From Calycina herbarum (Eukaryota > Ascomycota > Leotiomycetes > Helotiales > Pezizellaceae), in NCBI GenBank assembly GCA_001414485.1, contig LLEY01000034.1, positions 248,001-312,000 on the forward strand: a stretch of DNA of 64,000 nucleotides, written 5' to 3'. Position numbers and translations under genes: made by a program. Each line of letters opens with the position of its first letter. The first letter of the stretch is position 1. The notes under the pieces were generated by a model. It ran no database searches. It had not been told where the DNA came from and saw only the letters and a list, made by a program, of their open reading frames with translations. This document shows, one piece after another, positions 35,127 to 47,785 of this stretch.

Positions 35127-36794
35127 TCACATCCCAGGGCGCCTCTCTTCGGGTATTGTTTGCATTATACGGTTCATTCTCAGTTTCTCCTGCTCAGCAC
35201 CATGGTAATTTTGCCATTCCCGCAACCACCGAGCGAGTAGATTGGATAGCATGGCTGCACGAGTACGGCATTCCCTCCCCCCTTTCTCAAGCCTCCCGAT
35301 GATCGAATCTATTACCTCGTGGCAAGAAACTTTCTCATTGTTTTCGCGGTGAAAGACCGCGACTAGCTTAGAGACAAATGCAATTGCTTGAGTGGATAAA
35401 GTAAAGTTAGGGCCCAGCTCCTGGTCTTTCGTGTCTTCCAGCAGGTTACGGCACATCCCTTCAGCTAGAACGGGTTTATTGCAGATGTAGTAAGCGGCGT
35501 AAATATAGTAGTAGTACGCTAAAATATACGGAGTGGACCCTTTCGTGCAATTGTCGGTAACTCGTTTCCAAAGAGAGTCGAACTTTTGCAAGAATTCCTC
35601 CTTTTTGAGATACTGTTTGTCCCAGTACTTAAAAAAGACTGACCGCTGGTGCAGAACAATGGCATTGTCGTTTCCAATCATGTTCTCTAACTTGTTGATT
35701 GACTTGTAATATCCGATACGAAGAGTATCCTTGAAATCTTCTTGGGGGACTTGAGTGAGGGCCTTCACAAGGAGATATAACGAGTTCTTCGTTCCATGTT
35801 GCTCCGAGAACAACAATAGAAGCTTTTGAAAGAATAGTTTTAAAGGAGACTGGAGGCCGTATGATTGGAGACCACGCTGTTCAAGACCACGTAGTTCCAG
35901 GCAAATTCGCCAAAACTTCACCATGATCGACGGGTCTCGCTCGTATGTCACTCTGTCGAGTCCTTCAAAAAACTCGTACAACGAAGTCTGAGCCTTGGCG
36001 GGTGCCCTAGATTGGATGAGAGTCGAAGCCCCGTAGCATTGATCCGAAAGAAGCTGCCACATGGAGGTCTGGTTGGTCCCGCTTCCGTTTGCGTCAACAA
36101 ATCCAAGATTGTCCGCAGACCAACCCTTGCTTTTTACATCAAACATAGCTCCCAGATATGTATCAATACTGTAAATGACTGTCTCCTGTGGTTTGAATCG
36201 CGCCGAAGATATATTGTTTCCAATATTACTTGTCAAGGTAAAAGTTTCGAGCTCTGTGCACTGTTCACGAGGCAATGCCCGATTTCTCGTCCGTTTAGGT
36301 TCTTTTTTTCCATCGTTTTTAACGATGCCGAGCTTGCCAAGTTTCTTTTTGTACATGCTTTCCCGGACATCCCTTTAGTAAATGCCTCCTTTTCTCACGT
36401 AGCGACAGTGATTGAGGTTTACTCCTCAGCCGAAGCCACACCATCTCATGGGAGAGATAGTGTAAAAGTGTGCATGACAAGGGGGGACTTACGTAGCGCG
36501 AAAGTGGTACAGGGTTTCCATGATTTCTGCTAGCACGCGCAATGGATACTGCTCGCCAATGTAGAGTTCGTTTATTTTTCCAGCAACTTCTTTCCATTTT
36601 TCATCTGACAAGGATCTCGTTCTTGGAGCTCGCTTGGGGTTTGCCTTTTGATGACTTTTGGCTTGAGGAGCGGGAGGGGTATCTCTCGCATTACTTCTGG
36701 AGGGTAACCCGATATGCTGTTGATCACTAAATGGAATTGCCGGGACGATTGGTCGCAGTGGTCGAGTCAAGTGGGAATCAAAACGCCTGGGCAT
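35127..36794 (-). CDS. Clr5-domain protein
   Basis: Two exons, 36794-36493 and 36372-35127. The intron at 36492-36373 has a GTAAGT donor and a CTAAAG acceptor. Total 515 aa. The N-terminal ~100 residues are disordered and basic (RAPRTRSLSDEKWKE). They are followed by the Clr5 domain split by the intron: KINELYIGEQYPLRVLAEIM, FRATDVRESMYKKKLGKLG. Clr5 domains occur at the N-terminus of many fungal proteins and are named after the fission-yeast Clr5 silencing factor. The long C-terminal part is helical (FFEGLDRVTYERDPSIMVK, LARWLREWQNYHG) and resembles TPR-like C-termini of this group. A role in gene regulation is inferred only. It converges on the second NLR and appears intact. Confidence 0.8.
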
Positions 36795-37635
36795 TGTAAA
36801 TCGAGGCTGTATCTTCCAAGACCAAATCTCCGGTCAATGAGACGACGAATAGAGTGGTAAGTAATCGGAATGAATCATTAATGCGGCACTGCGAAGTGTT
36901 TTCCATTGATTTTGAAAACAGTGTCATAAGAGAGAAGAGACTGAGCGAGGCTATTGAGAATTTGCGGGGGTGCTTGCGGCGTTGAATAACATTCGGATTG
37001 GATACAAGAATAAAGTTCTTTCTACGTGGGCAAATCAATGGAAGTTGGTTAGAAGCAAGAACAAGATATGATGAGGGGAAATGTAACCATCGCGACCAAT
37101 CATTGCTGAAGCAGTAGACTCGCCAAGATTATTGATTAAGACACTCTGGATTGGATGTGACAATACTGTCTGAAGAAACTGAGCCAATGAAAAGCTGCAG
37201 TTGGGGTGATACATGCAGGATGCGGCATCTGTTGGTGTCCATAAGCAAGCCCCACTATAGCCAATTACTGACCGGCTAGAGTTGGAACTTTAGTGTCCGT
37301 CCAACCAGCTGCACTAGACTTTGTATGTGTAATATGTAGTCATGAATAGCATCGAAATCGACCCAATCTGAGCTTTTTACCAACTGCAACTTACTCTCAT
37401 TTCGAAACTATTCGACTGACTGACTGAATTTTCCATACGGAAGTCAACGTTGAATATTAAAAGCGGCGCTCAGCTCTGGATATAAAGATTCTGGACTTCT
37501 CAATCATGTCTGTCTTGACTCAAACATTCTATTACTCCTTTAACACTTCTTATGAACATCTTTATCCCATCTCTTTGACTTTCAATTCAAACCAACACCA
37601 CTACTATTTGCCCCTAACTTTCCCTATACTTCCTC
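36795..37635. other. Divergent promoter region of the Clr5 and GTPase genes
   Basis: About 840 bp of normal composition. A minus-strand frame at 36778-37038 lacks coding character. The tract just before 37636 is CT-rich (CTTTCCCTATACTTCCTC), typical of fungal transcription-start regions. Confidence 0.45.
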
Positions 37636-39056
37636 ATGGCTTCCACTACCACAAACCTGATTACCACGTCTAGCGGGACAGCCAGCGAATATTTAATCAA
37701 TGGAAGCAATGTGATTCAACAGCCTTCGGATAAATCCGGAGAACAGAGCCAAAAGCCCACGGGAACCGAGTCTTCTGATGAAGAAACGGCCAGCAACGAT
37801 CAACAACGTGGGTGGAAACGGATGGTTGCCCGGCGCTTGAAGGATCTTGTCATTGAAGCAAAAGGTGCCGCATCTGAGACGGTTATGAAATACGTCAAAA
37901 AACAGTAAGTTCCAATCAAGTGACAATTCTTAATTTATGGTTGCTAACTTGTAATAGCCTTGGAGGGGGAACTAAGCTTATCTTTGTTGTCGGACAATCT
38001 GGGACCGGAAAGTCGACCATTCTGACAGAATTGACGGAGATGGATTTGCAAGTTGGTTGTACTCTAAAATCAGGTATATATATAGCTGAACCTACCCCCA
38101 AGCTTTAGCTAAGTTGGAGACATAGGAACTCTCGAATATCAAGTCTGCCCTGCACTTATTGATGATGAGCAATATATTTTCGTCGATACGGCCGGATTTG
38201 GGGCAGGAGATATCGACGATAACTCGAATCTTGAGAACATTGTCAGCTGTCTGACCGCTCTTGGCCCTTTTGTCACCGTTGCTGGTTTTATTTTCGTCTA
38301 CGGTCAACTAACCGATCGTATAATGAAACCAGATCTCAAAACCCTTCAGTGGGTGCAATGTTTCTGTGGCCCTGAGTTCTACAAAAACATTGTGGTGGTG
38401 ACCACGAAATGGGATAGGTTTACAGAAGACGATTTCAAAGAATTGTGGGAGAAAGGGGGAGGCTGGAAGCTTTGGTGGAGGGGCTCGGCGGGATCTTGAA
38501 GCCATCTAACCGCATCCATGGAGGGTTTCTCTATCACCACGGACTTCCAGGTGGCGATGGAACCCCATTGTCTTACAGTACCATACTGAAAAAAAGGCAA
38601 AGTGCTGAACGAAGAAAACAATTCGAAAATATGATCCGAGCTCGATATTCGGATCAGAACCTGAAGCCTGCCAAGCTTCAAATCTTGGTCGAGCTAGACC
38701 GTGGAACTCCAGTCCTCGAAACAGAAGCAGCAAAAGTTTGGCAGAATTATGAAACAAAGCAGACAGAGATTGTCATTCGCGATGGCCTAGCTCAGTTAAC
38801 TAAAACAGCACACGGCCAACCACTACTTCCTGCGCCTTCTCAAACAAAACCAACCAAACCGGCGCCGTCTTACAAAGAATCAATGCTTGCTTGGTTTGAG
38901 GTCGCTAAGAAAGCTGCGGTTTACCTCAGAGAGGTGAAGCAAGCACAAGAGCAATCCCGAAAGAATGGCACCAGATACCATCAGCCCACTTGGGGTGTTT
39001 GGGGAAGCCTCGCCGACTGGTGGCAGGGAACTACCCCAAAGGAAAGAGATTCTTGA
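37636..39056 (+). pseudogene. AIG1/GIMAP-like P-loop GTPase, probable frameshift
   Basis: Exons are 37636-37904, 37958-38073 and 38114-39056; the introns are 53 and 40 nt. The N-terminus is disordered, then a basic helix. The G domain has G1 GQSGTGKS ~102-109, G3 DTAGFG ~153 and G4 TKWD ~225, as in AIG1-type septin-like GTPases. In the third exon the frame runs into a TGA at 38497. The sequence clearly continues one frame over (ALVEGLGGILKPSNRIHGGF, YSTILKKRQSAERRK). The switch maps to the five-G run at 38455-38459, where one additional base would join the frames. It is either a one-base deletion allele or a sequencing error. The C-terminal ~200 residues are helical and basic. It lies 3 kb from the second NLR, which makes a shared recognition role conceivable but unproven. 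Confidence 0.75.
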
Positions 39057-40515
39057 AAGTGGTATATAATTCAAATCAGCTCAAAAGCAATTCGCAGCAG
39101 CTAATATTCTGACAGGTTGCAACGATCGTTGAGGCAGAGTCGTGACACGGATGATGAAAAAAATTGCCAAGGGAGGTTTCATAATGTTACACCACATTCT
39201 TTCAACGCTCGCGAGTCTTCATTTCTGTTTGGCGTCTGGGGAGCCGGAAAGGAGGTTGGATCAGCTGGTCGAAACACCCCGAATTAGTATATGTCACTCT
39301 TTATCGATTCCATGATCATTAGTCTAGTATACACTATAAAAACTATAGCCTTTAAACCATCATCTATACATCACCTCCCACTCAACCCCTCCTCCCTTCT
39401 ATCCACCCCCTCCACCCTCCCACCGGTATTTACATCCCCATCCGGGCGAAGTTTGGGCAGGGTAATATTGAGCAGGCTATTCAGGCAAACCGCGCAGCTG
39501 CTGTCAGGAGTCTGCTGGACCAAATACTTGCTAGAAAGTATAAAGATGCTGCGGCCACAAAAAAGCCTGGCCAGATTGTCGAGCGGGTAGAAAAGAATCG
39601 GAGCAAGGGATGGACATGGGTAATGTATATTGTAAAATAGGGATCATTGTTAGCTAAGTCTGTTGTGTTACTTAGTAGCTGGACTAATTAAAACTCATGG
39701 CATTTTCCCAGCCTTAAACTTCCAGGTCTATGCCCTTGTGTCGGTGTTTTCACCTTCCCTGCCTAGCGCAGCCTGGACTACTGGCTGACCAAGGCAACCC
39801 ATAACATCAAGGCTAGGCAGAGGAAGCATAGTATTCGGCATACATTGTGGTGTTCTCGGGAGTGTCTTTTGGGTATGAATTCTGTTCGAATACATTAAGA
39901 CTTTACACGACTCGTTTTTCATCCTGCTCCCCTCAGATCGAGATTTCCCCCGTTTTCAACCCACCTCCGGTAGAAAGTGCAAATGCCCAAAGTGTAGAGC
40001 TGCATAAATCGGTTGTGGCCCCGCCCCTAACAATGCATAAATCTCCCTGCCGCCTCCCCAAAATCTGCTTCGGATTCTGGCTCTTCACTTCTCACTGGCC
40101 CGGGAGAAGGCATCTTTGACCACACCGATTGGATGAATTCTAGTCTATAAGGCTAGCAATTCGCTTGAAGTTCAAAAGTATACAAAAAAAACATGACTTT
40201 AATTAGCCTTCTCAGATCAATTTTTAACACGGAAGTCTCCTACTTTGGCGGTCTGCTTAGCATTTCGAGCTCTCCTCTTCTCCTCAGCTTAGAATCTTCG
40301 AATAGACAGCCGTGGACCGTCCGCCTTGCACGGGCCACACTTCGTACGTGTCGTCACAGCTATGGCATACAGATTCATCCGAACCCGCCATACGGATCAG
40401 TACAACCGAGTGAGACTGGCGTGCTGAACACTACAACCTAGTATAACCTCGAGGTATTTTACGAACACATTTCCTATAAGTACTTAGGTAAGAAATTACT
40501 AAGCGGATAGCTGTA
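39057..40515. other. Intergenic region with one possible coding remnant
   Basis: Normal composition, no RIP. Apart from the candidate at 39421-39642, frames here (e.g. 39847-40119 and 40193-40441) show no domain or coding character. An element or gene start near 40190 cannot be excluded. Confidence 0.4.
39421..39642 (+). pseudogene. Possible coding remnant, unknown family
   Basis: The plus-strand frame reads GIYIPIRAKFGQGNIEQAIQ, then AAAVRSLLDQILARKYKDAA and KGWTWVMYIVK before a TAG. The amphipathic, charged composition is protein-like, unlike the neighbouring frames. There is no Met. Upstream in frame is only a Pro-rich stretch from CT-rich DNA. It may be the last exon of a lost gene. No family is recognised. 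Confidence 0.3.
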
Positions 40516-40690
40516 ACTGATTGATTTATTCATACTCGGTTCCAGCCGCCCGCCGTAGGGCGGCTATGCCGGAGTGGTCCAGCTTCGGCGCAGCTGCCGA
40601 AGTACGCTTACCGCATTTAGCAAGCGTACTTCACTTCATCACTATACAGTGACCAGCAGCCTCCTCCACTAGACGGTCTGGCTTCTATCT
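40516..40690 (-). repeat. Structured repeat, left copy (inverted relative to 49950-50370)
   Basis: Read on the minus strand it runs from CTAGTGGAGGAGGCTGCTGG to ACCGAGTATGAATAAATCAA. It contains two strong stems, CTTCGGC-GCAGCT-GCCGAAG and a GC-rich one around GCCGCCC-TACGG-CGGGCGGC. About 90 percent of it is found inverted at 49950-50370. The end, with its AATAAAT signal, looks like an LTR end, so this may be a solo LTR of an unidentified family. It contains none of the small insertions present in the right copy. Confidence 0.65.
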
Positions 40691-43600
40691 ATAACTATAT
40701 ATATATAACTATATATATAGTATAAAAGAAGTGCTTTGCTTGATCTTTTTAGAGTATATTAGGTTCCTTAGCTACCGCTTCTATTAGCTATCTCATGTCC
40801 TTATACCTTCAGTCTCCTCCTAGCGTTCCGCTTCGTCTTTCTATACTATACTACAACTCTTAAATTGCCTAAGGAGTTACGTCTATTCTATAAATCTTAT
40901 TACCTTTATAGCTGTTTTTAACTTGTTTAAGATTACTTTTAGGTCTAACTACCTCCTCTCTCTAAATTCCCTTAGTCGTAGGTCTTTGAATTTTCGACAT
41001 CTTAATATAATATGTTTTATAGTTTGTCGTCTCTCTCTATATTTATATCCTAGATCGTTATACCTAGGTATATTTCTCTTCTAGAGGAAATCTTTTAATC
41101 CGATCTTTTCTATATATATCTAGATTAATAGAGAGCTTTGCTACTTCTTTAGTCTCTAGTAGAGACGTAGGATCTTATATATTAGCTTCTAAGTATATTT
41201 ATATATAGTTCTCTCTCTTAGTTCTAGATCCTACTTATATACCTACTTAGCTCTTATCTGCCTTATAATCTACGTCTTTAGAGTTACTTATAAATAGTAA
41301 GTCTTAAGTTAAGCGACGTTTAGGTTTCTCTAATTCCTCTCTAGTTGTGATTTTACTATAATCTTAGCTGTCTTATCTACTGCTTTATTTCCCTAGATAC
41401 TTATATAGGCTAGTATCTATCTTATCTTAACCTAGGTTTTATAGCTCTTCTATAGCTTATCTATTAGAGATACTATCTCTATAGCTATATATATACTAGA
41501 TCTACTAGCTAGGTGTTGAAATATCCTAATAGCTGCTTAATTATCTATGAAGATAACTACTTTGTTTCTTTTATTCCTACTCTTTTAGTCCTAGAATACG
41601 ATCTATAGAGCTAGCTTAATTTCTTAAAGTTCTACGGCGTATACTATTAACGTTTTACTATTTCCTATATATATTATCCTTATATATCTGGTTAGAGGCG
41701 ATATTATAATAGCCTCTATATGATTATCTATACCGCTTCTATTAGTATAGATAAAGATACTATTTAAGAGGTGTTTTAAGAAGTTCTTATATTATGTCTT
41801 TACTATTTCTACGTCTAGTATAATAGATATACTTAGTCCTCGCTACTATAGTAGTATAATATATAGTAGGATTATCTCTTACTCTATAATTAATATACCT
41901 CGACGTAGGTATAGGCGTTTATAAATATACCTTAGTAGACTTATATATAGTCCCTAGCTCTCTTAATTTAAATTTGAATTATTAGAACGTAACCCTTCTA
42001 GAGCTAGTATCTTATCTGTAGCGAGGATTCTTCTAATTATCTTAGTACTAGTCTTCTAGATCTGCTATTCTATAGAGAGGAGATAGAGCTCTACGTCGAA
42101 GGCTAGACCTAATATTACTTTATACGCCTCTTCTATAGTTCTAGCCGCTTTTGCTTAAAGTCTTTTAAGAGAATTAATTATTTCTATAGTATAACCTTCT
42201 CTATATTCCTATATAACTAACTATATAGAATAGCTATATATTATCTATAGAATAACTACTACTTAATAGATCCTTCTAAGTTTAGTAATTCCTATTCCTT
42301 ATATAGAGCTAGCTAGACTAGCTAGTATACTAATAGAATTTAATACTTTTATTCTAATATCTTAGATATATTATCTCTAGTTTAATACTATGTTAAGTAT
42401 AATACCTAGGTATCTATAACTTAGTTAAAAGTAGACTTCTATCTAGTCTACTTATATTTTATAGTCTATATCTATGTTTAATACTTACTACTTTCTTATA
42501 TAGTAAGTAAGTTAGAATTTACTTAGAGCGAATACTAATATATATCTCTTTACTTATATTATAGCCTGTTTTATTATCCTTTCTAGGCTTTTATATATCT
42601 CTTCTATTAAGCTTCTCTATTATAAGATTATAATATTATCGATATATTCTATTATAAGAGTATTATTTTCTTAATTATAGATGTTGATTAGATTAGTATT
42701 ATAGTATAAGTATAGTATTAGTAAGAGTAGTAATCTTTAAAAGATACTTGTTATTATTTAGTAGATGTCTGATTTAAATACGTTAAAGGTTATAGCTGTG
42801 TTCTAGTCTATTAAAAAGCTGGCTATCTATCTAACTATTCTTTCGTCTATTCTATACTTATATAGGTTATAAAGCAGCCTTATATATAAAACGTTGTTAA
42901 AAGCCTCTAAGACGTCGAGTAAGAGAAGGCTTGCTATTTATAGCTTAGGTGAATTCTAAGCTATATAAATCTTTTTAATAATAGTATAGATAGCGTACTC
43001 TATTAATCTCCTCTTTCGTTCTCCTATATAAGTACTTAGAAGTAGTTAGTATACTTCTATTATATAACTGATTCTCTTTATAATAATAGTATCTATAACC
43101 TTACTAATAGTATTTATTAATATAATTAGTTAGTATAACTTAGGTATAGTATAGTTGTCTTTGCTAGGCTTATAGAGGATAATCGTTATAGACTACTAGA
43201 AATATATTAGATAGTATTCTAGGCGAAGACTCTAGTTAAATATCCTTATAAGATATAGAGCTATTTAGGTAGTAGTAATATAAAGGATTCGGTTTATTAT
43301 ACTATCTAGTTCTATAGCTTTTATTAGAGACGTCGTAGTAATTATCTAAAGTACCTCTTTCTCTATAATATCTAGGAATAGAATATAATCTTAATATATA
43401 GTCTTGTTTATATCCTATAAATCAGGTTCTAGTAGAGCTAGGAAGAAGGTTATCTTAAGAAGTTATACTTTTTCTTATACTTCTTTATACTTAACTTACG
43501 TTAGAGGATCTTTAAGTATTAGAGTTATTACTACTACTCTTATCTCGCTTCGATTTCTAGCCTACTTTGCTAGTTTCTACATACTCTCTAGGCTTTCTAT

Positions 43601-46480
43601 AGCGCTTTCTATCTACTCTCTAAATTCTTAACATAGTGTGACAGCTATAGTTACGAGGGCTGGATGTTACATACTTGCTTAGCGAGGCGCGCTAGCACTA
43701 GCGCGCACGACCTGTATTTAGTTCCCAGCTCTCTCGAGCTCTTCTTCTCTCCTAGTCTTTTGTCCTAAGAATAGAGTGTTGTCTGTTCTACCTTTGCCTA
43801 CTGAAGCACGTCTGTTATATATAGAGATCTACGTATTACTCTTCCCTTTTGGTTATAGGCTATTTAGTAGGCCTCCTAGCTCTTCTCTATATATAATCAG
43901 CTGTTCTAACGTTTTAACCTTCTAACTTATACTTATATCTCTTTATATTCTGTCGTCTAACTAGCTCTCGCTCTTAGAGACTACTTTTTCAGAGGTATAG
44001 CGTAATTAATAGCTAATTATATAATAGTTATTACTTTATCTATATATCTATCTAATATAGTCTAGGTTTTAGAGGAACGTTATATAGGTAGCTCTTTTAA
44101 TAGTCTTTTCTAGAGCTCTTTCTCGTCGGTATTAGACTAGTCTCGTATCTCTTTCTATAGTTGGTTTATTATTCTAAGGTCTAGATAAGTTATAATTAGA
44201 AGATAGTCGGAGTTATAATCTATCCTCTTATCTATTCTATATATAATAACTTTGTCTATAAGATCTTATATACTATAACAGAGGTTAATATAAGTTTATA
44301 CGTTTTTATCGTTATAGGTAACTATGTTTACTAGTAGAGTACTACTAAGCTAAAATTCGTCGATAATATTAATTAGATCGTCGGATTCTAGGTCTCTTTC
44401 TCGTATTACTAGTCCGCTCTAGAGTTCGTAATATAGGTTAAAATCTCCTAAAATAACCTATTCTTTATCTTAGTATATTAATAGTACTACTTAAAGTTAT
44501 AGTAGGTAGCTTATTCTATATTCTATTCTCCTTAGAGGATTATATATATTATATATTATAATCTTTATTATTTTATCTATAGATTTATTCGTTATAGTAA
44601 TTTCTAATATAATTAGATCTTAAGTATATTCTATAAAAATCTATTTATATAAGCTAATCTTCTTATTAATAAAGAAGTATACCCTTGCTAGCGCTTCTCT
44701 ACTATCTTTGAGGAAGTATAGTTAAAAGATATATAAGATTAGGTTATAAGTAGTTAGAGAAAAAGAGTTCCTCTATAGCTCTTAGAGAGTAAGGATATCG
44801 TATTCTTAAATCTTTAGATCTTATAATAGTAAAGCTATTACTACGTCTTTTAATTTTATAATATTATACTATAGTATTTTAAGACTGCTTTTATTATAAC
44901 TTATAACTCCTTTATATTAAACTAGGAGCTAAGTATTAAGTTCGTTATAATTGATTCTAGCGCTTGTCTTAAGAGTACGTATAGTCTTCTTAATCTCTAA
45001 CTACTCTCTTCTATAACGATATTCTTATTTTCGTCTTATATACTATCTAGTATACTTCTTATATTAATTCTTTTTAGTACTCTGCTCTTCGTCGGTAACT
45101 TACTTCTAATACTCTACCTACTAAGAGTAGGAAAATATACTATAGGTATTATACTAGTAGTAGTAGAGCTTAGTCGTTCTCTCTAACTTCTATTTAGCTC
45201 TACTATTACTATACTAAAAGTAAAGCTTTCGTTTATCTGTTTTTATCTTATAGTTAAGATAAAATAATATAGTTATTAAGTATTATATACTACCTTTATC
45301 TTTACTAGTTCGACTTTCCTAACTAGGCATCGGTTATTCTATGTCTTATATACTCCTTTATATATAGCGTATTTCCTAGCCACTATCTTATTAACCTTTA
45401 TTAAGTAATCTTTCGAGTTATACGTCTCTATATAATAGCTACATACTATGTTCGCTTTATACTAGGTTCTAATATAGCTATATCTTTAGTATTTATAGTA
45501 TTGCTTTAGTTAGTACTACCTATTATATCTCTTATATTAAAACACCTCGTCTTACTAACTAAGACCTTTATTAATAATCTTATTCACGTCTTCTAAGCTA
45601 GTAAACTCAACTATAATAGTTAAAGCTATCTTTATATATATAGCTCTAGATAGCTATCTAATATATTTAATATCCGTGTTTAGAATAAATAGTCGGTTAT
45701 TATATAGTAGCTCTACTTTAATCTTATTAAACTTCTCTATATCTAGTATACTTATTCTAATCCCGTATATAAGAACCCTATATATAAGTAGTTATATATT
45801 TATACCTCTTCTAATTCGATTAATCTAGTCGTTTACGAATTACTTTAGTATATCTACTTCGTTTTTATTTAATATTTTAATACTAAGATCTCTACTCTTT
45901 AATTAGTTAGCTAATATAATATATATCTGTTTAATATATTAGTTTTTACTTTATTTAATCGCTTAATTAACATAGCTCTATAGGTTTCTAAGGTTTTTTA
46001 TATAAAGACTTTTAATTATAGATAGATCTATAATCTTTATAATAATCTTATATTATACTTAAATAAATAAAGATGTTTATATAGAGATTATAATTAGCTT
46101 ATTTAGTAAGACGGTATTACTACTTAATACCGACGTATATAAAGCCTTAGAGGATAGTATAGTCTAGATAGTCTTTGTAATATTATTTATTACTTTTACT
46201 ATATCGTTCGTCTCTTATATAAGTATAGTAGTTATTCTTCTCGATTTAATAGCTTCTTTTATAGCTTAGTTAGTCTCCTAGCTAAGTATAATAGCTTATT
46301 AGTATATAACTATGTTTTATTAAACCCTTATTACTATAGATTATACTGTTTCTACTATAGTTTTAAGGTTATTTTAGATAGATATAATAGCTTATATAAT
46401 AGTTCTAATATCTAGAGTACTTTAGAATTTAGTAATAAAGACGCTTATAGACACGATCATAGTTCTAATTAAAGGCTTTG
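40691..46480 (-). mobile_element. Second Tad1-like LINE relic, minus strand
   Basis: A heavily RIP-mutated non-LTR element. Going leftwards on the minus strand: ORF1 remains 46480-45000, endonuclease 45000-44000 and linker 44000-43600. Reverse transcriptase is at 43600-42500, with YIDN where (Y/F)xDD is expected near 42640. RNase H follows at about 41700, then the C-terminal zinc-motif region (HIILRCRKFKDLR near 41000). A (TA)n-rich tract at 40686-40735 may be the tail. Stops at former Trp/Gln positions are frequent. It lies between the left structured repeat and the kinase gene. Confidence 0.8.
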
Positions 46481-46884
46481 GCACCGCCTAGTCTCCATTA
46501 GACTCGATATAGGCAAGTGCTTTCCTAAGGTAATCGCTAAGGTGTATAGCGTGCTCGCAGATGTCGTTGAGCTATACTGCCGCTTAAGGCCACGGTGTCA
46601 CTATAATGCCTATGTTACACTAGGCAATGCACACAGGCTCAGGCTTCTCAACTAACCAAAAGGAGGGCTGCTAGATGTGGTTTTCGTTGCTTAATTTCAA
46701 AAATTTCGTTCTCGCTGTTTGTGAAGTTTTTCGATAGCTGTAACTAAGCGGGCGTTATTTCTGGAAGCGCGGTCACGCTTAGCCAAGCAGGTGCTGCTGA
46801 CCGGATATATATTTGACCGAGACCGAGACCGAGCTGTTATTCTCTTTTCTTTCCGCCATTCTTTTCATAACCACAACAATCGAG
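46481..46884. other. Upstream region of the kinase gene
   Basis: About 400 bp of normal composition beginning where the LINE signature ends. It contains CA and TG at normal frequency and includes a TATA-like GGATATATATT at about 46802. It is probably the kinase promoter. The frame is open from 46813, but that start would add an unconserved hydrophobic head. Confidence 0.45.
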
Positions 46885-47649
46885 ATGAGCCCACAAGTAC
46901 CGAATATCACCCCAGCCATCCAAGATGGTGTGCACTATGCTAAGGGTCAGTTTCTTGACAGTGGTGCGTCCGGGATCTTGGAGATCTTGCCCTGCGGCAA
47001 CATAATGAAGTCGCCATGGCCTGGTCAATTCAAAACGGACAGTCGCAAAGACCTTACAATTGAGAACAATATATACAGCAAGCTTGGCCGGCACCCTCGT
47101 TTAATCGAAATCGTTGGTTGGAATCCTCAAAACTGCGTCCTTACTATGGAATATATGCGAAATGGCAACTTGCAGGCTTTTCTCGTCCGCAACGACACGG
47201 TCGCTGACGCACAGCGACTTCGATGGGTCAAGGAGGCAGCTGAAGGCGTTCAACTTCTACATGATGCAGACATCCTTCACTGCGATATAAATCCCAAGAA
47301 CTTCCTGCTTGATGCACAGCTAGGGCTAAAGATTGCAGACTTTGGGGGTTCATCTCTTGCAAGCTGCAAACCGTCAGCTTGCAGTGGACCACGATTTTCA
47401 TTACCAGACAGATGCTGGCGAGATCCACCAACGGTGCAGGATGATCTATTTGCGCTAGGCACCACAATCTACTTCATTATGACATCCCAGCTCCCTTTTC
47501 CTGGAATCCCTGAGGATAAAGTTGAAGAAAATTATCGGAATCACAAGTTTCCTGACGTCTCAAGGATAGTCTGTGGAGAGCTTATCAAACGGTGCTGGAC
47601 ATCCCAGATTGCCTCTGCTCGAGAAATTTACGACTTCTTTATACTATAG
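46885..47649 (+). CDS. Protein kinase-like protein
   Basis: The ATG at 46885 (MSPQVPNITPAIQDG) is preferred over 46813 because the protein then starts just ahead of the kinase fold; 254 aa, a single small kinase domain. A short glycine-rich loop (DSGASGILE), the ATP-binding Lys in IMKSPW and an alpha-C Glu in IENNIYSKL can be placed. The catalytic loop reads HCDINPKNFLL, so Arg of HRD is Cys. The metal motif is ADFGGSSL, followed by DDLFALGTTIYFIMT and the C-lobe RCWTSQIASA. The catalytic Asp, Asn and DFG Asp are all present, so activity is possible. This resembles the small lineage-expanded kinases of filamentous fungi. The C-terminus ends next to a minisatellite. No targeting signal is seen. 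Confidence 0.75.
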   Translation: MSPQVPNITPAIQDGVHYAKGQFLDSGASGILEILPCGNIMKSPWPGQFKTDSRKDLTIENNIYSKLGRHPRLIEIVGWNPQNCVLTMEYMRNGNLQAFLVRNDTVADAQRLRWVKEAAEGVQLLHDADILHCDINPKNFLLDAQLGLKIADFGGSSLASCKPSACSGPRFSLPDRCWRDPPTVQDDLFALGTTIYFIMTSQLPFPGIPEDKVEENYRNHKFPDVSRIVCGELIKRCWTSQIASAREIYDFFIL

Positions 47650-47661
47650 CATGATTCTGCC

Positions 47662-47785
47662 GCCACGAACCATCACGAACCATCACGAACCACCTCGCAT
47701 CACCACGCATCACCACGCATCACCACGCATCACCACCCACCACCACGACCACCACGAACCGCCACGAACCACCACGAAACCTGTA
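47662..47785 (+). repeat. Minisatellite, ~10-bp CACCACGCAT / ACCATCACGA units
   Basis: Directly after the kinase stop, about 12 decanucleotide-like units run in tandem: first (ACCATCACGA), then four CACCACGCAT, then CCACGACCAC variants. The tract is CA-rich, so it has not been hit by RIP. It could affect the kinase 3' UTR length. Confidence 0.75.

Noticed and set aside
36012..36533. 173-aa plus-strand frame opposite the Clr5 gene
   Set aside because: It overlaps the Clr5 coding exon and intron on the opposite strand, where a recognised domain and consistent splice phases exist.
40193..40441. 82-aa plus-strand frame before the structured repeat
   Set aside because: Leucine/serine-rich composition without a domain or conserved start context; not supportable as a gene.
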